Of a DNA stretch of 64,000 nt, positions 17,841 to 25,517 are shown in pieces (positions within the stretch are counted from its first letter, which is position 1; every line of letters begins with the position of its first letter). Source of the stretch: CAXXOK01 sp001604115 (GTDB lineage Bacteria > Bacillota > Clostridia > Christensenellales > Aristaeellaceae); assembly GCA_034928535.1 (NCBI GenBank), contig JAYFOV010000022.1:124001-188000 (forward strand), read 5' to 3'. The notes under the pieces were generated by a model that saw nothing but the letters and a program-made list of their open reading frames with translations, made no database searches and was not told where the DNA came from. The translations under genes and the position numbers were made by a program.

Positions 17841-18470
17841 TCAGCCGTTTTTCTGTTTCATCTTAAAGGAAAGGATCTCAAGCCCTTCCTCAAGGTGAAC
17901 ATTGACGACCGTCACTTTGTCCGGCACCTGCAAATCAACCGGTACAAAATTCCACATTGCACAAACGCCGTGTTTCACCAAAGCATCTGTAAGCTGCTGC
18001 GCCACATCAATCGGGACAGCCATCACAGCAATATCCACCGCATGGCTGGAGAGAAAACCCGACAAGGTGGCAATATCCTGGACAGGGATTGCGCCAATCG
18101 AGGAGCCGATTTTTTTGGGATCGGCATCGAAAATGGCCAGCGTCTGAAACCCATTTTCGGGAAACGAATCGGACAGTGCAACCGCACGGCCTATGTTCCC
18201 TGCGCCAAGGATGATCATCTTATGAACGTGATCAACACCCAAAATCTTCCCAATATGCTCACGGAGCTCCGAAACACTGTAGCCATACCCCTGCCTGCCA
18301 AAGCCCCCGAAGCAGTTGATATCCTGACGGATCTGCGATGCGGTGAGCTTCATGCGCTCCCCAAGCCCCTGTGAAGAAATTTGCTTGATACCCTCTGCTT
18401 CCAGTTCCCTGAGGTGACGATAATACCCCGGCAGCCGACGAATGACTGCTTCGGAAACGTACCCAGCCAT
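17841..18470 (-). CDS. rex: Redox-sensing transcriptional repressor Rex
   Basis: A 209-residue protein with an N-terminal winged helix ('SEAVIRRLPGYYRHLRELEAEGIKQISSQGLGERMKLTASQIRQD'), a Rossmann NADH site 'IILGAGNIGRAV' and C-terminal swapped helix, all typical of Rex. Start chosen at 'MAGYVSEAV' with GGAGGAAG upstream. Rex senses the NADH/NAD+ ratio and represses fermentation and respiration genes. A Rex-type palindrome overlaps its own promoter (18549-18566), so the gene is probably autoregulated. Confidence 0.93.
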   Translation of the reverse strand: MAGYVSEAVIRRLPGYYRHLRELEAEGIKQISSQGLGERMKLTASQIRQDINCFGGFGRQGYGYSVSELREHIGKILGVDHVHKMIILGAGNIGRAVALSDSFPENGFQTLAIFDADPKKIGSSIGAIPVQDIATLSGFLSSHAVDIAVMAVPIDVAQQLTDALVKHGVCAMWNFVPVDLQVPDKVTVVNVHLEEGLEILSFKMKQKNG

Positions 18471-18537
18471 ATATCTTCCTCCCCCCACAACGGGAATGAT
18501 GCCGTTTATCCTTGGATCAGCGTGCATCCATGATGGT

Positions 18538-18566
18538 AGTATACCATCTTGTGCATATTTTCACAA
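18538..18566 (-). promoter_or_regulatory. rex promoter with overlapping Rex operator
   Basis: On the minus strand -35 TTGTGA (18561-18566) and -10 TATACT (18538-18543) are 17 bases apart. The palindrome TTGTGCATATTTTCACAA at 18549-18566 matches the known Rex consensus TTGTGA-N6-TCACAA closely and covers the -35 and spacer, so Rex binding should block RNA polymerase. Confidence 0.85.
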
Positions 18567-18601
18567 TGAAAGGTTGCCCCACACTTTGAAGAAATGGGAA
18601 A

Positions 18602-18628
18602 GCGCCGCCGGATTTATCCCGGCGGCGC
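18602..18628 (-). terminator. Terminator of the rpmH-jag operon
   Basis: A perfect ten-pair GC stem (GCGCCGCCGG / CCGGCGGCGC) with a seven-base loop lies about 90 bases downstream of jag. On the minus strand it is followed by a short pyrimidine tract (CTTTCCC). Confidence 0.65.
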
Positions 18629-18713
18629 GGTATATACCGCAGTCGATCGATCAGCCTCCGGTATAACGGGGCAAATGGCGCGGTTTTACCCTTACCACAT
18701 ACCTTGGTCAGGG

Positions 18714-19586
18714 CTATTTGAGAGTAATCACCACATGGCGATTGGGCTCGTCCCCTTCGCTATGGGTAGTCACCGCATCGTTTTGTTGCAATGCGCTGTG
18801 CAATATCCTGCGCTCATAGGGATTCATCGGCTCCAAAACCACTTTTCGGCCTGTTTTCACAGCGCGGTTAGCCATGCGGTTGGCCAAGCGCGTGAGCGCT
18901 TCTTCCCGCTTTGCGCGGTAATTTTCTGTATCAATCGTGACACGGGTGTATGTTTCCTGCCCACGGTTGACAGCCAGGCTGGTCAGGTACTGGATCGCAT
19001 CCAGCGTTTCGCCACGGCGTCCGATCAGGATGCCCAGCGTATCGCCGTGGATATCCACACGCACATTGCCTTCACTGTCAACCCCTGCATCTACCGTTAC
19101 ATCCACATTCATCAAGCGGGTAACCTCGATCAGGAAACGCTGCGCCTTGCCAGCCGCACTTTCAGCATCCTGCAAGGAAGCGGGAGTGGTTTTGGCAGCC
19201 TTGGGTGCAGCATCTGTTCTGGCCTGCCGAACGGGCTTCGCAGGTTTTTCTTTGGATGCACTCTGTGCATTGGGTTTGGCCTGCTTGGCTTTCTCTGTGC
19301 GAGTGGGTTTTGCTTCCGCTCTGGCAGCCTCCGGCTTGGACTTGGGCTGCTCTTTGACAGGCGAATCACTGCCAAGGGACAGCGATGCCAGCAGGTTGGT
19401 ATCGTCGGCGCCTTCTTTGACAGTCAAACGTACACGAGCAGGTTTACCGCCGATCAAGCCAAAGAAACCTTTGGAACCTTCATCAATAATATCAATGGAT
19501 ACATCGCCCAAAGAAACGCCAAGCTTTTCCAGTCCTTGGGTCACGGCTTCTTCCATCGTCTTGGCGGAAGACTCGATGCTTCTCAT
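18714..19586 (-). CDS. jag: SpoIIIJ-associated RNA-binding protein Jag/KhpB
   Basis: A 290-residue protein with three recognisable domains: Jag_N (about 1-55, 'EEAVTQGLEKLGVSLGDVSIDIIDEGSKGFFG'), a KH domain with 'ILIGRRGETLDAIQYL', and a C-terminal R3H domain ('YRAKREEALTRLANRMANRAV...NPYERRILHSAL'). A long Lys/Ala-rich linker (about 80-150) separates N-domain and KH. The start overlaps the yidC stop by four bases. KhpB proteins bind RNA and influence cell division and translation in Gram-positives. Confidence 0.93.
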   Translation of the reverse strand: MRSIESSAKTMEEAVTQGLEKLGVSLGDVSIDIIDEGSKGFFGLIGGKPARVRLTVKEGADDTNLLASLSLGSDSPVKEQPKSKPEAARAEAKPTRTEKAKQAKPNAQSASKEKPAKPVRQARTDAAPKAAKTTPASLQDAESAAGKAQRFLIEVTRLMNVDVTVDAGVDSEGNVRVDIHGDTLGILIGRRGETLDAIQYLTSLAVNRGQETYTRVTIDTENYRAKREEALTRLANRMANRAVKTGRKVVLEPMNPYERRILHSALQQNDAVTTHSEGDEPNRHVVITLK

Positions 19587-20590
19587 CTTAAGCTTTCCTC
19601 CCCCACAGCTTCGCTCACGCTACGCTGCTTGTCCTGCGCATCCATGATCTTATTGATCACAATACCCTGCGCCCACGCAATCAGGTTGCTCATGACCCAG
19701 TACAGCGAGAAACCGGCATTGTAGCTGGAGCAGATGTACAAGGAGAACAGCGGGAAAAACCACTTCATGAACTTGCCGGTGCCTGCAGCGGGATTGCCGC
19801 TCGCATCCACCGAGGTGGACATGGTTTGCGGCTGGGTCATCGTCATGAGGAACTGCGTCACTGCCGCCAAAACCGGCAAAATGAAGTAGCCGTTGCTGTG
19901 CTCAAAAATATACAGTTTGGTGAAAATCAAATCCACATAAGGCAGCGTCGCCCAATATCCCATGGCTTCAGCATAGGCGGGGCTTTGCTGCAGTGCGGAA
20001 TAGATGGTATCACTGCTGATGGATGTGGCTGTGATTTGCAGGTTAGCAAGACCGCTGACCTGCTCCGGCGTCAGCGACGTGAATACACGATTCCAGATAT
20101 CCTGCGTGATCTGCGTCAGGCTGGTGTGATCCACGATCACAGCGGAGAAGGGGCTATCCGGCATCCACAGGTTTTTGACCCACAGCCAGCCCTCGCTCGT
20201 TTGCATGTGCGGCGGCAAAATCAGGTCAATCGCCTGTTTCGCCAGTTCCAGATTAGCCACCATACGCATGGCGGCAAACATGGCAATGAGTACCGGGAAG
20301 GAAAGCAGCATCGGCAGGCACCCGGACAGCGGGTTGATGCGCTCCTTGCGGTACAGTTCGGCCGTCTTTTGGTTGAGTTTTTCTTTATCGTTGGCGTATT
20401 TCTTTTGCAGTTTGGCCACCTGCGGTTGCAGAGAGGTCATACGGCGCATGCTCTTGCGGCTCTTCAGATCCAACGGCAACAATACCAGCTTGATCAGGAT
20501 CGTAAATACAACGATGGACCAGCCGTAGTTATGCACCAAAGAGTTGATGCCGCTTAATATTCCGGCCAAAAATGTGTTGATCGCATCCAT
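19583..20590 (-). CDS. yidC: Membrane protein insertase YidC/OxaA
   Basis: A 335-residue Oxa1-family insertase with the five-helix core: 'GWSIVVFTILIKLVLLPLDLKSRKSMRRM' for helix 1, 'CLPMLLSFPVLIAMFAAMRM' for helix 2, and the C-terminal 'FSLYWVMSNLIAWAQ'. The groove residue that is usually Arg in Gram-positive YidC appears as Lys here ('IKLVLLPL'). There is no lipoprotein signal. An extended extracytoplasmic region lies between helices 2 and 3. It sits between yidD and jag, the standard order. Confidence 0.93.
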   Translation of the reverse strand: MDAINTFLAGILSGINSLVHNYGWSIVVFTILIKLVLLPLDLKSRKSMRRMTSLQPQVAKLQKKYANDKEKLNQKTAELYRKERINPLSGCLPMLLSFPVLIAMFAAMRMVANLELAKQAIDLILPPHMQTSEGWLWVKNLWMPDSPFSAVIVDHTSLTQITQDIWNRVFTSLTPEQVSGLANLQITATSISSDTIYSALQQSPAYAEAMGYWATLPYVDLIFTKLYIFEHSNGYFILPVLAAVTQFLMTMTQPQTMSTSVDASGNPAAGTGKFMKWFFPLFSLYICSSYNAGFSLYWVMSNLIAWAQGIVINKIMDAQDKQRSVSEAVGEESLR

Positions 20591-20597
20591 AGGGGGG

Positions 20598-20837
20598 TCA
20601 ATTCCTCCTTATTGTAACGGTAGTATCCTCCGGCACTGGATCATAGCCGCCCTTGCTGAAGGGATTGCAGCGAAGGATTCGCCACAGTGCCAACCTGGTG
20701 CCCTTCCATGCGCCGTAACGCTCTACCGCGGTCAGGGCATATTGGGAGCAGGTTGGCTGGAAACGGCATGCCGGCGGGGTGTTGGGGCTGATGCGCCGCC
20801 GATAGAAACGGATCAGGGAGAGCAAGAGTGTCTTCAT
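20598..20837 (-). CDS. yidD: Membrane protein insertion efficiency factor YidD
   Basis: A 79-residue protein with the family pattern 'FYRRRISPNTPPACRFQPTCSQYALTAVERYGAWKG...LRCNPFSKGGYDPVP', including three conserved Cys. Start at 'MKTLLLSLIRFYRR' overlaps the rnpA stop (ATGA). YidD aids insertion of membrane proteins with YidC. Confidence 0.93.
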   Translation of the reverse strand: MKTLLLSLIRFYRRRISPNTPPACRFQPTCSQYALTAVERYGAWKGTRLALWRILRCNPFSKGGYDPVPEDTTVTIRRN

Positions 20838-21184
20838 CTGGTTTTGGGAGGCTGTTCGCCACGGTAGAGGGTCAGCCGATGGAGCAAAGCCTCCAGGCTG
20901 CGATCCAATTGCGCAAAAGTTTTTTCCGCAGCGCCGGGGTGTGCAACAATCACATACAGCCCGGCTTTGAGCTCTGGGAGGCGGGCCCGCACGCATTCGC
21001 GTAGCCGCCGTTTGACCAGGTTGCGTTTGACGGCGCAACCCACCTTTTTGCTTACGGAAAAACCAACGCGCTGCTGCGTGTTTTTGACGTAAAGCAAGGT
21101 CAAATCCTTGTTGGATGCCTTAGCCCCACGGCGGTAAACGTAGCTGAACTGACGGTTTCGGCTCAGGCGATGCTGCTGCTGCAA
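20834..21184 (-). CDS. rnpA: Ribonuclease P protein component
   Basis: A 116-residue basic protein beginning at a TTG codon ('M-QQQHRLSRNRQFSYVYRRG'), with the RNR signature 'VGCAVKRNLVKRRLRECVR' that contacts the RNase P RNA. A GAGGGG lies upstream of the TTG, and no ATG fits better. It overlaps yidD by four bases. Confidence 0.93.
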   Translation of the reverse strand: MQQQHRLSRNRQFSYVYRRGAKASNKDLTLLYVKNTQQRVGFSVSKKVGCAVKRNLVKRRLRECVRARLPELKAGLYVIVAHPGAAEKTFAQLDRSLEALLHRLTLYRGEQPPKTR

Positions 21185-21247
21185 TGCGACCCCTCATTCA
21201 AAGGCTTTGAAAAAACCACGTAGCGCGGCCTTCCCAGAATATCGGAA

Positions 21248-21295
21248 AAGCCCGTACCCACTTCACCCTGAATCAAGAAAAATGGGGGCGGGCTT
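21248..21295 (-). terminator. Intercistronic hairpin between rpmH and rnpA
   Basis: AAGCCCG..CCCA pairs with TGGG..CGGGCTT, and on the minus strand the stem ends in a short T stretch (CTTTTCC). It probably lets only part of the transcription from the strong rpmH promoter reach rnpA, as ribosomal protein L34 is needed in much larger amounts. Confidence 0.5.
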
Positions 21296-21327
21296 GCCGA
21301 AACACTATTTGCTTGCCAGCGGAAGCC

Positions 21328-21462
21328 TCAGGCGCTGAGAACCTTGCGGCCACGGCGGCGACGGGCTGCGAGCACGCGACGGCCGTTCTTGGTAGACATG
21401 CGTGCGCGGAAACCGTGCACCTTGCTACGCTGGATCTTCTTGGGCTGGAAAGTACGGAACAT
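21328..21462 (-). CDS. rpmH: 50S ribosomal protein L34
   Basis: A 44-residue highly basic protein, 'MFRTFQPKKIQRSKVHGFRA' followed by 'RMSTKNGRRVLAARRRRGR', matching L34 along its full length. AAGGAG lies about ten bases before the ATG. dnaA, usually found divergent from rpmH in Firmicutes, is absent: a ROK kinase gene lies there instead. Confidence 0.97.
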   Translation of the reverse strand: MFRTFQPKKIQRSKVHGFRARMSTKNGRRVLAARRRRGRKVLSA

Positions 21463-21549
21463 AACCAAACAACTCCTTACGATCTTTCAAACTTGTATGG
21501 CGTAGCGCATGCCGCACAGCCTGCGCGAGTACCACAAAACAACTATTAT

Positions 21550-21578
21550 ATTATAAGGTTGGGGTTCTGGCCTGTCAA
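21550..21578 (-). promoter_or_regulatory. Strong sigma-A promoter of rpmH
   Basis: On the minus strand a perfect -35 TTGACA (21573-21578) and perfect -10 TATAAT (21550-21555) are separated by exactly 17 bases. The leader to rpmH is about 80 bases. Bases 21579-21784, between this promoter and the end of the ROK kinase gene, hold nothing recognisable. Confidence 0.9.
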
Positions 21579-21784
21579 GTGCAATTTTCCGGATTTGTTA
21601 AAGGAAACCCATTATAGAGCATGCGCCGGGTGGGCTGTATGGCATGCAAACCTCCCAGCAATTTCCAAGCATGAAAAAACAGGAAGCGGTCACACAGCGC
21701 ATCGCTTCCCCCTATGGGTCTGCGTGGCGCCGGATCCTTCGCTTCCTGCCTGCCAATCGGCTCAATCGTGTTGCTTACCCGCCA

Positions 21785-22714
21785 TCAATCCACGCTGTGC
21801 GCATTCTGCGCCAGCCAGCGATAGCCTTCAATTGCCGCGCCAATGATGCCGCACTCCGGTGCATCTTCCGCAAAATGCAGCGCTACATCATCCCCTGGCA
21901 GGGGTCTGCGCACATTGCTTCGGATCGCTTGCAGCAGCGCATCTTGGGGAAACCCGGCCATGTGAAGGATTCCGCCGCCCATAACAACAGCCTCGGGGTC
22001 AAGGATGTTGATCTCTGTTGCCACCGCTGCCGCCATATAGCGCACAAAGGACTGAAGCACTTCGTTTTCCGGGCAGCGCAGGAAAAGCTGCCCCAGCGGC
22101 ACATCTTGAAAATGCTGTTGCCATAGGCGTTCCAATGCTTTGCCGCAGGCATACATTTCGATGCATCCTTGATTTCCGCAGCTGCAGGGGCGATCGCTCA
22201 GCGGAACAGGCATGTGCCCAAGCTCGCAGGCCGTGCCATGTTTGCCAAGGTAGGGTTTTCCGTCCATGAACATCGCATTGCCCAAACCGGTGCCGAAGTA
22301 GCATCCGATCACCGTGCCGGAGTCAGGCAGCCGCAAACGGCGGATATCGTAGGCCAGCAGATAGTAGGCGTCGTGCTCGATCCGCACTGGTAAGCCCAGT
22401 GATTCCGTCAGCTCGCCAACGATATCACGCCCTGCCAACCCCGGAAAATTGGTTGCCGATAGTACGCTCCGCCGGGCGCGGTCCAAAACCGCCGGCAGGC
22501 CAACACAAACCAAGGCTGGCAGCATGTCCACAGCGTGTTCATGCAGATATGCCTGTATACGGCGGGCGAGGGCGGCCAGCGTGTCCTCCGCGTCAAAAAG
22601 CGTTCTGGAGGATGTGACTTCCACGCAATGTGCTTGTAATAAGCTATCCACCAGCCCCATCCGAAAATTGGTGCCGCCGATGTCCAGCCCAAGAATCACC
22701 GGTTCCGTTTTCAT
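21785..22714 (-). CDS. ROK-family sugar kinase, allose kinase (AlsK)-like
   Basis: A 309-residue ROK kinase: phosphate-binding 'GLDIGGTNFRMG', catalytic Asp in 'RIEHDAYYLL', and the ROK zinc site 'CSCGNQGCIEMYACG'. The region 'VATEINILDPEAVVMGGGIL' and following 'RRPLPGDDVALHFAEDAPECGIIGAA' closely resembles E. coli AlsK by recall. Start taken at 'MKTEPV', where AAAGGA is well spaced; an ATG three codons earlier abuts the ribosome binding site. It is the last gene of the sugar operon and would phosphorylate the imported hexose, perhaps D-allose or a relative. Confidence 0.8.
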   Translation of the reverse strand: MKTEPVILGLDIGGTNFRMGLVDSLLQAHCVEVTSSRTLFDAEDTLAALARRIQAYLHEHAVDMLPALVCVGLPAVLDRARRSVLSATNFPGLAGRDIVGELTESLGLPVRIEHDAYYLLAYDIRRLRLPDSGTVIGCYFGTGLGNAMFMDGKPYLGKHGTACELGHMPVPLSDRPCSCGNQGCIEMYACGKALERLWQQHFQDVPLGQLFLRCPENEVLQSFVRYMAAAVATEINILDPEAVVMGGGILHMAGFPQDALLQAIRSNVRRPLPGDDVALHFAEDAPECGIIGAAIEGYRWLAQNAHSVD

Positions 22715-22735
22715 GGCTTCCATCCTTTGCAGTGG

Positions 22736-23479
22736 TCATTCCTCCGCCAAAATATGTTGCACATACTTTGCCAGGCTTTCGCTGATGCGCTCCGTAATCA
22801 GCACTACATCCCCCAACTCAAGCGCTTTGCACATGGTCACCTTGCCTTCTTTGGAGCTGTCGGCAAGCACATAGCATGTTTTGGCGTTGTTTTTCACGAT
22901 GCGCTTTTTGTTGGCCTCTTGGTAGTCCGGGGTAGTGATGCCCGCCACCGGATCAAACCCGGATGCACCGATAAACGCCTTGTCAAAATGCATTTCACGC
23001 AGCAAGTTATCGGTGATCGGCCCCACAATGGATGCGGTTGCCTTATTCACTTGCCCGCCGATGATGATGCAATCCAGCCTGCTGCCTTCCAACTCTGTGA
23101 TCAATACCGTGCTGGTCGTGACCACAGTGATGCGCTTGCTTCGAAGGTATTTGAGCATGCGAAACGGGGTCGTGCCGGAATCGATGTAGATCACTTCGCC
23201 GTCCTTGACCAGCTCGGCTGCGCGTTTGGCGATGATCTCCTTTTCCCGTACATGAAGGATGCTTCGGGAGTTGAGCGGCGTGTCAAAAGAGCCGCTTTTG
23301 AGCTTGACGGCTCCGCCTCGCAGCATGATGATCTGCCCTTCATCGCTGAGAATTTTCAGATCCCGACGCACGGTGGATTTGGAAACAGTTCTAAGCGCGG
23401 CCACCAGCTCATCCAGATCGATGATCTCTTTTTTACTGAGTTCCTCCAGCATCCGTTTGCGCCGTTCATAAGGGATCAT
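22736..23479 (-). CDS. DeoR/GlpR-family transcriptional regulator
   Basis: A 247-residue repressor with N-terminal DeoR helix-turn-helix ('IIDLDELVAALRTVSKSTVRRDLKILSDEGQIIMLRGGAV') and a C-terminal sugar-phosphate sensor domain ('VIYIDSGTTPFRMLKYL', 'DKAFIGASGFDPVAGITTPDYQEANKKR'). Members respond to phosphorylated sugars. Its place inside the sugar operon implies autoregulation of the unit, with the promoter region at 29.2 kb the probable target. Confidence 0.87.
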   Translation of the reverse strand: MIPYERRKRMLEELSKKEIIDLDELVAALRTVSKSTVRRDLKILSDEGQIIMLRGGAVKLKSGSFDTPLNSRSILHVREKEIIAKRAAELVKDGEVIYIDSGTTPFRMLKYLRSKRITVVTTSTVLITELEGSRLDCIIIGGQVNKATASIVGPITDNLLREMHFDKAFIGASGFDPVAGITTPDYQEANKKRIVKNNAKTCYVLADSSKEGKVTMCKALELGDVVLITERISESLAKYVQHILAEE

Positions 23480-23558
23480 GCCATCACCCGTTTCTTTGTT
23501 ATGCCACTATTATAACAAATCCTGACAATCCGGCAAGGCTTGTGTGCGTGTTTTGCTG

Positions 23559-24470
23559 TTAGGGTAACTTTTCCACCTGTGCCAAAGTCGGCATGGCATC
23601 CTGCCCGCCAACCTGAGAGATGCTCACTGCACTGCATCGCGCCGCAAAGCGCAACGCATCCACAAAAGCCATCCCAGCGGAAATCGCCTTCACGTACCCA
23701 CCCACAAACGAATCACCCGCACCGGTGGTTTCGACCACTTGCGTAGGCACAGCAGGAATGTGTATGGCTGCGCCGCCATCGCACGCGACAGCACCCAGGG
23801 CGCCCAAAGTAAAAACAGCTTTTGTCGCATATCTTTCCACAAACAGGAGGATAGCGCGGCAAGCTTCCTCCACTGTACGGATCGTTGTCCCCATATAATA
23901 GGATGCTTCCACTTCGTTAACGATTACGGTATCACACAGGCGCAGCGCGTCCTCCGGCAAGGCGATTGCGGGAGCGGCGTTCAATATGGCTCGCACGCCA
24001 TGCCGCTTGGCTACACGCAAGGCATGCAGCACGGTGGGAATCGGGATTTCCAGCTGCAACAGCACAGCAAAGGCATCACGGATGAGCGGTTCTGCCGCAT
24101 CCACTTGGTCAGGCAGCACCTGCGCATTGGCGCCCTGCACGATGGTCGCCATCACGGTGCCATCCGGCAGAGCATGCACCACGCCCAGGCCGGTCGGCGC
24201 ATCCACGCTGCGCACATGCGTGGTGCTAACGCCTGCCGCGGATAACCTCTCCCGCAAGTATTCCCCCATAGTTTCCCTGCCAACCGCGCCCACCAAGGTC
24301 GTTTCCATTCCAAGCCGCGCACACTGCACCGCCTGATTGGCGCCTTTGCCGCCGGCTGCCGTTTGCATGGTTTTCGCAGGATAGGTCTCACCAACCTTGG
24401 GGAGCGCGTCCACCTGCAAAAACATATCGTAGTTCATGCTGCCAATCACAACCACGCGATTCGGGTGCAT
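23559..24470 (-). CDS. PfkB-family carbohydrate kinase (ribokinase-like)
   Basis: A 303-residue kinase with 'GSMNYDMFLQVDALPKVGET', the substrate-binding 'AAGGKGANQAVQCARLG' and the C-terminal 'ETTGAGDSFVGGYVKAI' signature with catalytic Asp. Length and motifs are those of RbsK, although the sugar could be another pentose or hexose. GGGAGGG precedes the ATG. It and the ROK kinase give this operon two distinct sugar kinases. Confidence 0.87.
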   Translation of the reverse strand: MHPNRVVVIGSMNYDMFLQVDALPKVGETYPAKTMQTAAGGKGANQAVQCARLGMETTLVGAVGRETMGEYLRERLSAAGVSTTHVRSVDAPTGLGVVHALPDGTVMATIVQGANAQVLPDQVDAAEPLIRDAFAVLLQLEIPIPTVLHALRVAKRHGVRAILNAAPAIALPEDALRLCDTVIVNEVEASYYMGTTIRTVEEACRAILLFVERYATKAVFTLGALGAVACDGGAAIHIPAVPTQVVETTGAGDSFVGGYVKAISAGMAFVDALRFAARCSAVSISQVGGQDAMPTLAQVEKLP

Positions 24471-24530
24471 CCAATCCCTCCCAAAGAATGCGGCGGCCTG
24501 CGTCCATCTCTCGGCCGCCGCAGTCCATGA

Positions 24531-25517
24531 TCAGCGGCTTGCTTCCGCACGCCTCTTGTGCTGGAACATCGCCGCAGAAATCTTGTCCTGAATGGTTTCA
24601 AAATAGGCCGCGATCACGATGATGATACCCGTGACCACAAACTGCCAAAAGCTCTGCACACCCACCACAATCATGCCAATTTTCAGTGCCGCAAGCAGCA
24701 ATGCACCCAGCAGCGTTCCCAAAATCGTTCCTTTGCCGCCTGCCATCCTGGTGCCGCCGATTGCCGCCGCCGCGATGGCATCCAGCTCATATCCCTGTCC
24801 TGAAGCAGGCTCCCCCGTGCCCAGGTTGGCCAGCATGATCATGCCCGCAAAGGCTGCACAGCAACCGCAAATGGCATAGCCGATGATCTTGGTTCGATCC
24901 ACATTAACGCCGGAGAGCTTGGCACTTTCCTCATTGCCGCCGACCGAGTAGAGATAATTGCCAAATCGTGTCTTGCTCAGCACAATGTGGGTCACAATGG
25001 CAATGGCAAACAGCACCAGGATCGAGATGGGGATATCGCCGAGGATTTTTGTGGTAAAGGTTTTGCGATATCCGTCCGGGATGCCCAGCACCGGCCAGCC
25101 GCCTGTGAACACATAGGCAAGGCCGCGGAAGACGCTCATGGTGCCCAGTGTGGCAATGAATGGCTGCAAATTCATTTTGGTCACCAGCAGGCCGTTAAGC
25201 GAACCCATGACCACGCCCAGCAAAGCGCCCAACAGTACCGCAACCAAGGACGGCACGCCAGCTACGACCAACTGACCGGTCGCCACAATCACAATGGCAA
25301 AAGTACACCCGATCGACAGGTCAATGCCGCCGGAAATAATCACAAACGTGATGCCAATGGCCAAAATTCCGTTAATGGTAGCCATTTTGATAATATCCAC
25401 CATGTTGCCGGGTGTCAAGTACACCGGGTCCAGGATCGAGAACACCGCGATCAGGATCAACAGCGCAGCCAGCACCGCCAGTTCGCGGCTTGCCGATTTC
25501 AGCTTGTTCTTAAGCAT
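24531..25517 (-). CDS. Sugar ABC transporter permease (RbsC/AlsC-like)
   Basis: A 328-residue membrane protein with about eight to ten helices and family markers 'ITFVIISGGIDLSIG', 'VGGNEESAKLSGVNV' and 'GYELDAIAAAAIGGTRMAGGKGT', all typical of ribose/allose/xylose permeases of the BPD_transp_2 family. The start 'MLKNKLKS' overlaps the end of the ATPase gene by eight bases; a Met seven codons earlier lacks a ribosome binding site. Confidence 0.9.
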   Translation of the reverse strand: MLKNKLKSASRELAVLAALLILIAVFSILDPVYLTPGNMVDIIKMATINGILAIGITFVIISGGIDLSIGCTFAIVIVATGQLVVAGVPSLVAVLLGALLGVVMGSLNGLLVTKMNLQPFIATLGTMSVFRGLAYVFTGGWPVLGIPDGYRKTFTTKILGDIPISILVLFAIAIVTHIVLSKTRFGNYLYSVGGNEESAKLSGVNVDRTKIIGYAICGCCAAFAGMIMLANLGTGEPASGQGYELDAIAAAAIGGTRMAGGKGTILGTLLGALLLAALKIGMIVVGVQSFWQFVVTGIIIVIAAYFETIQDKISAAMFQHKRRAEASR

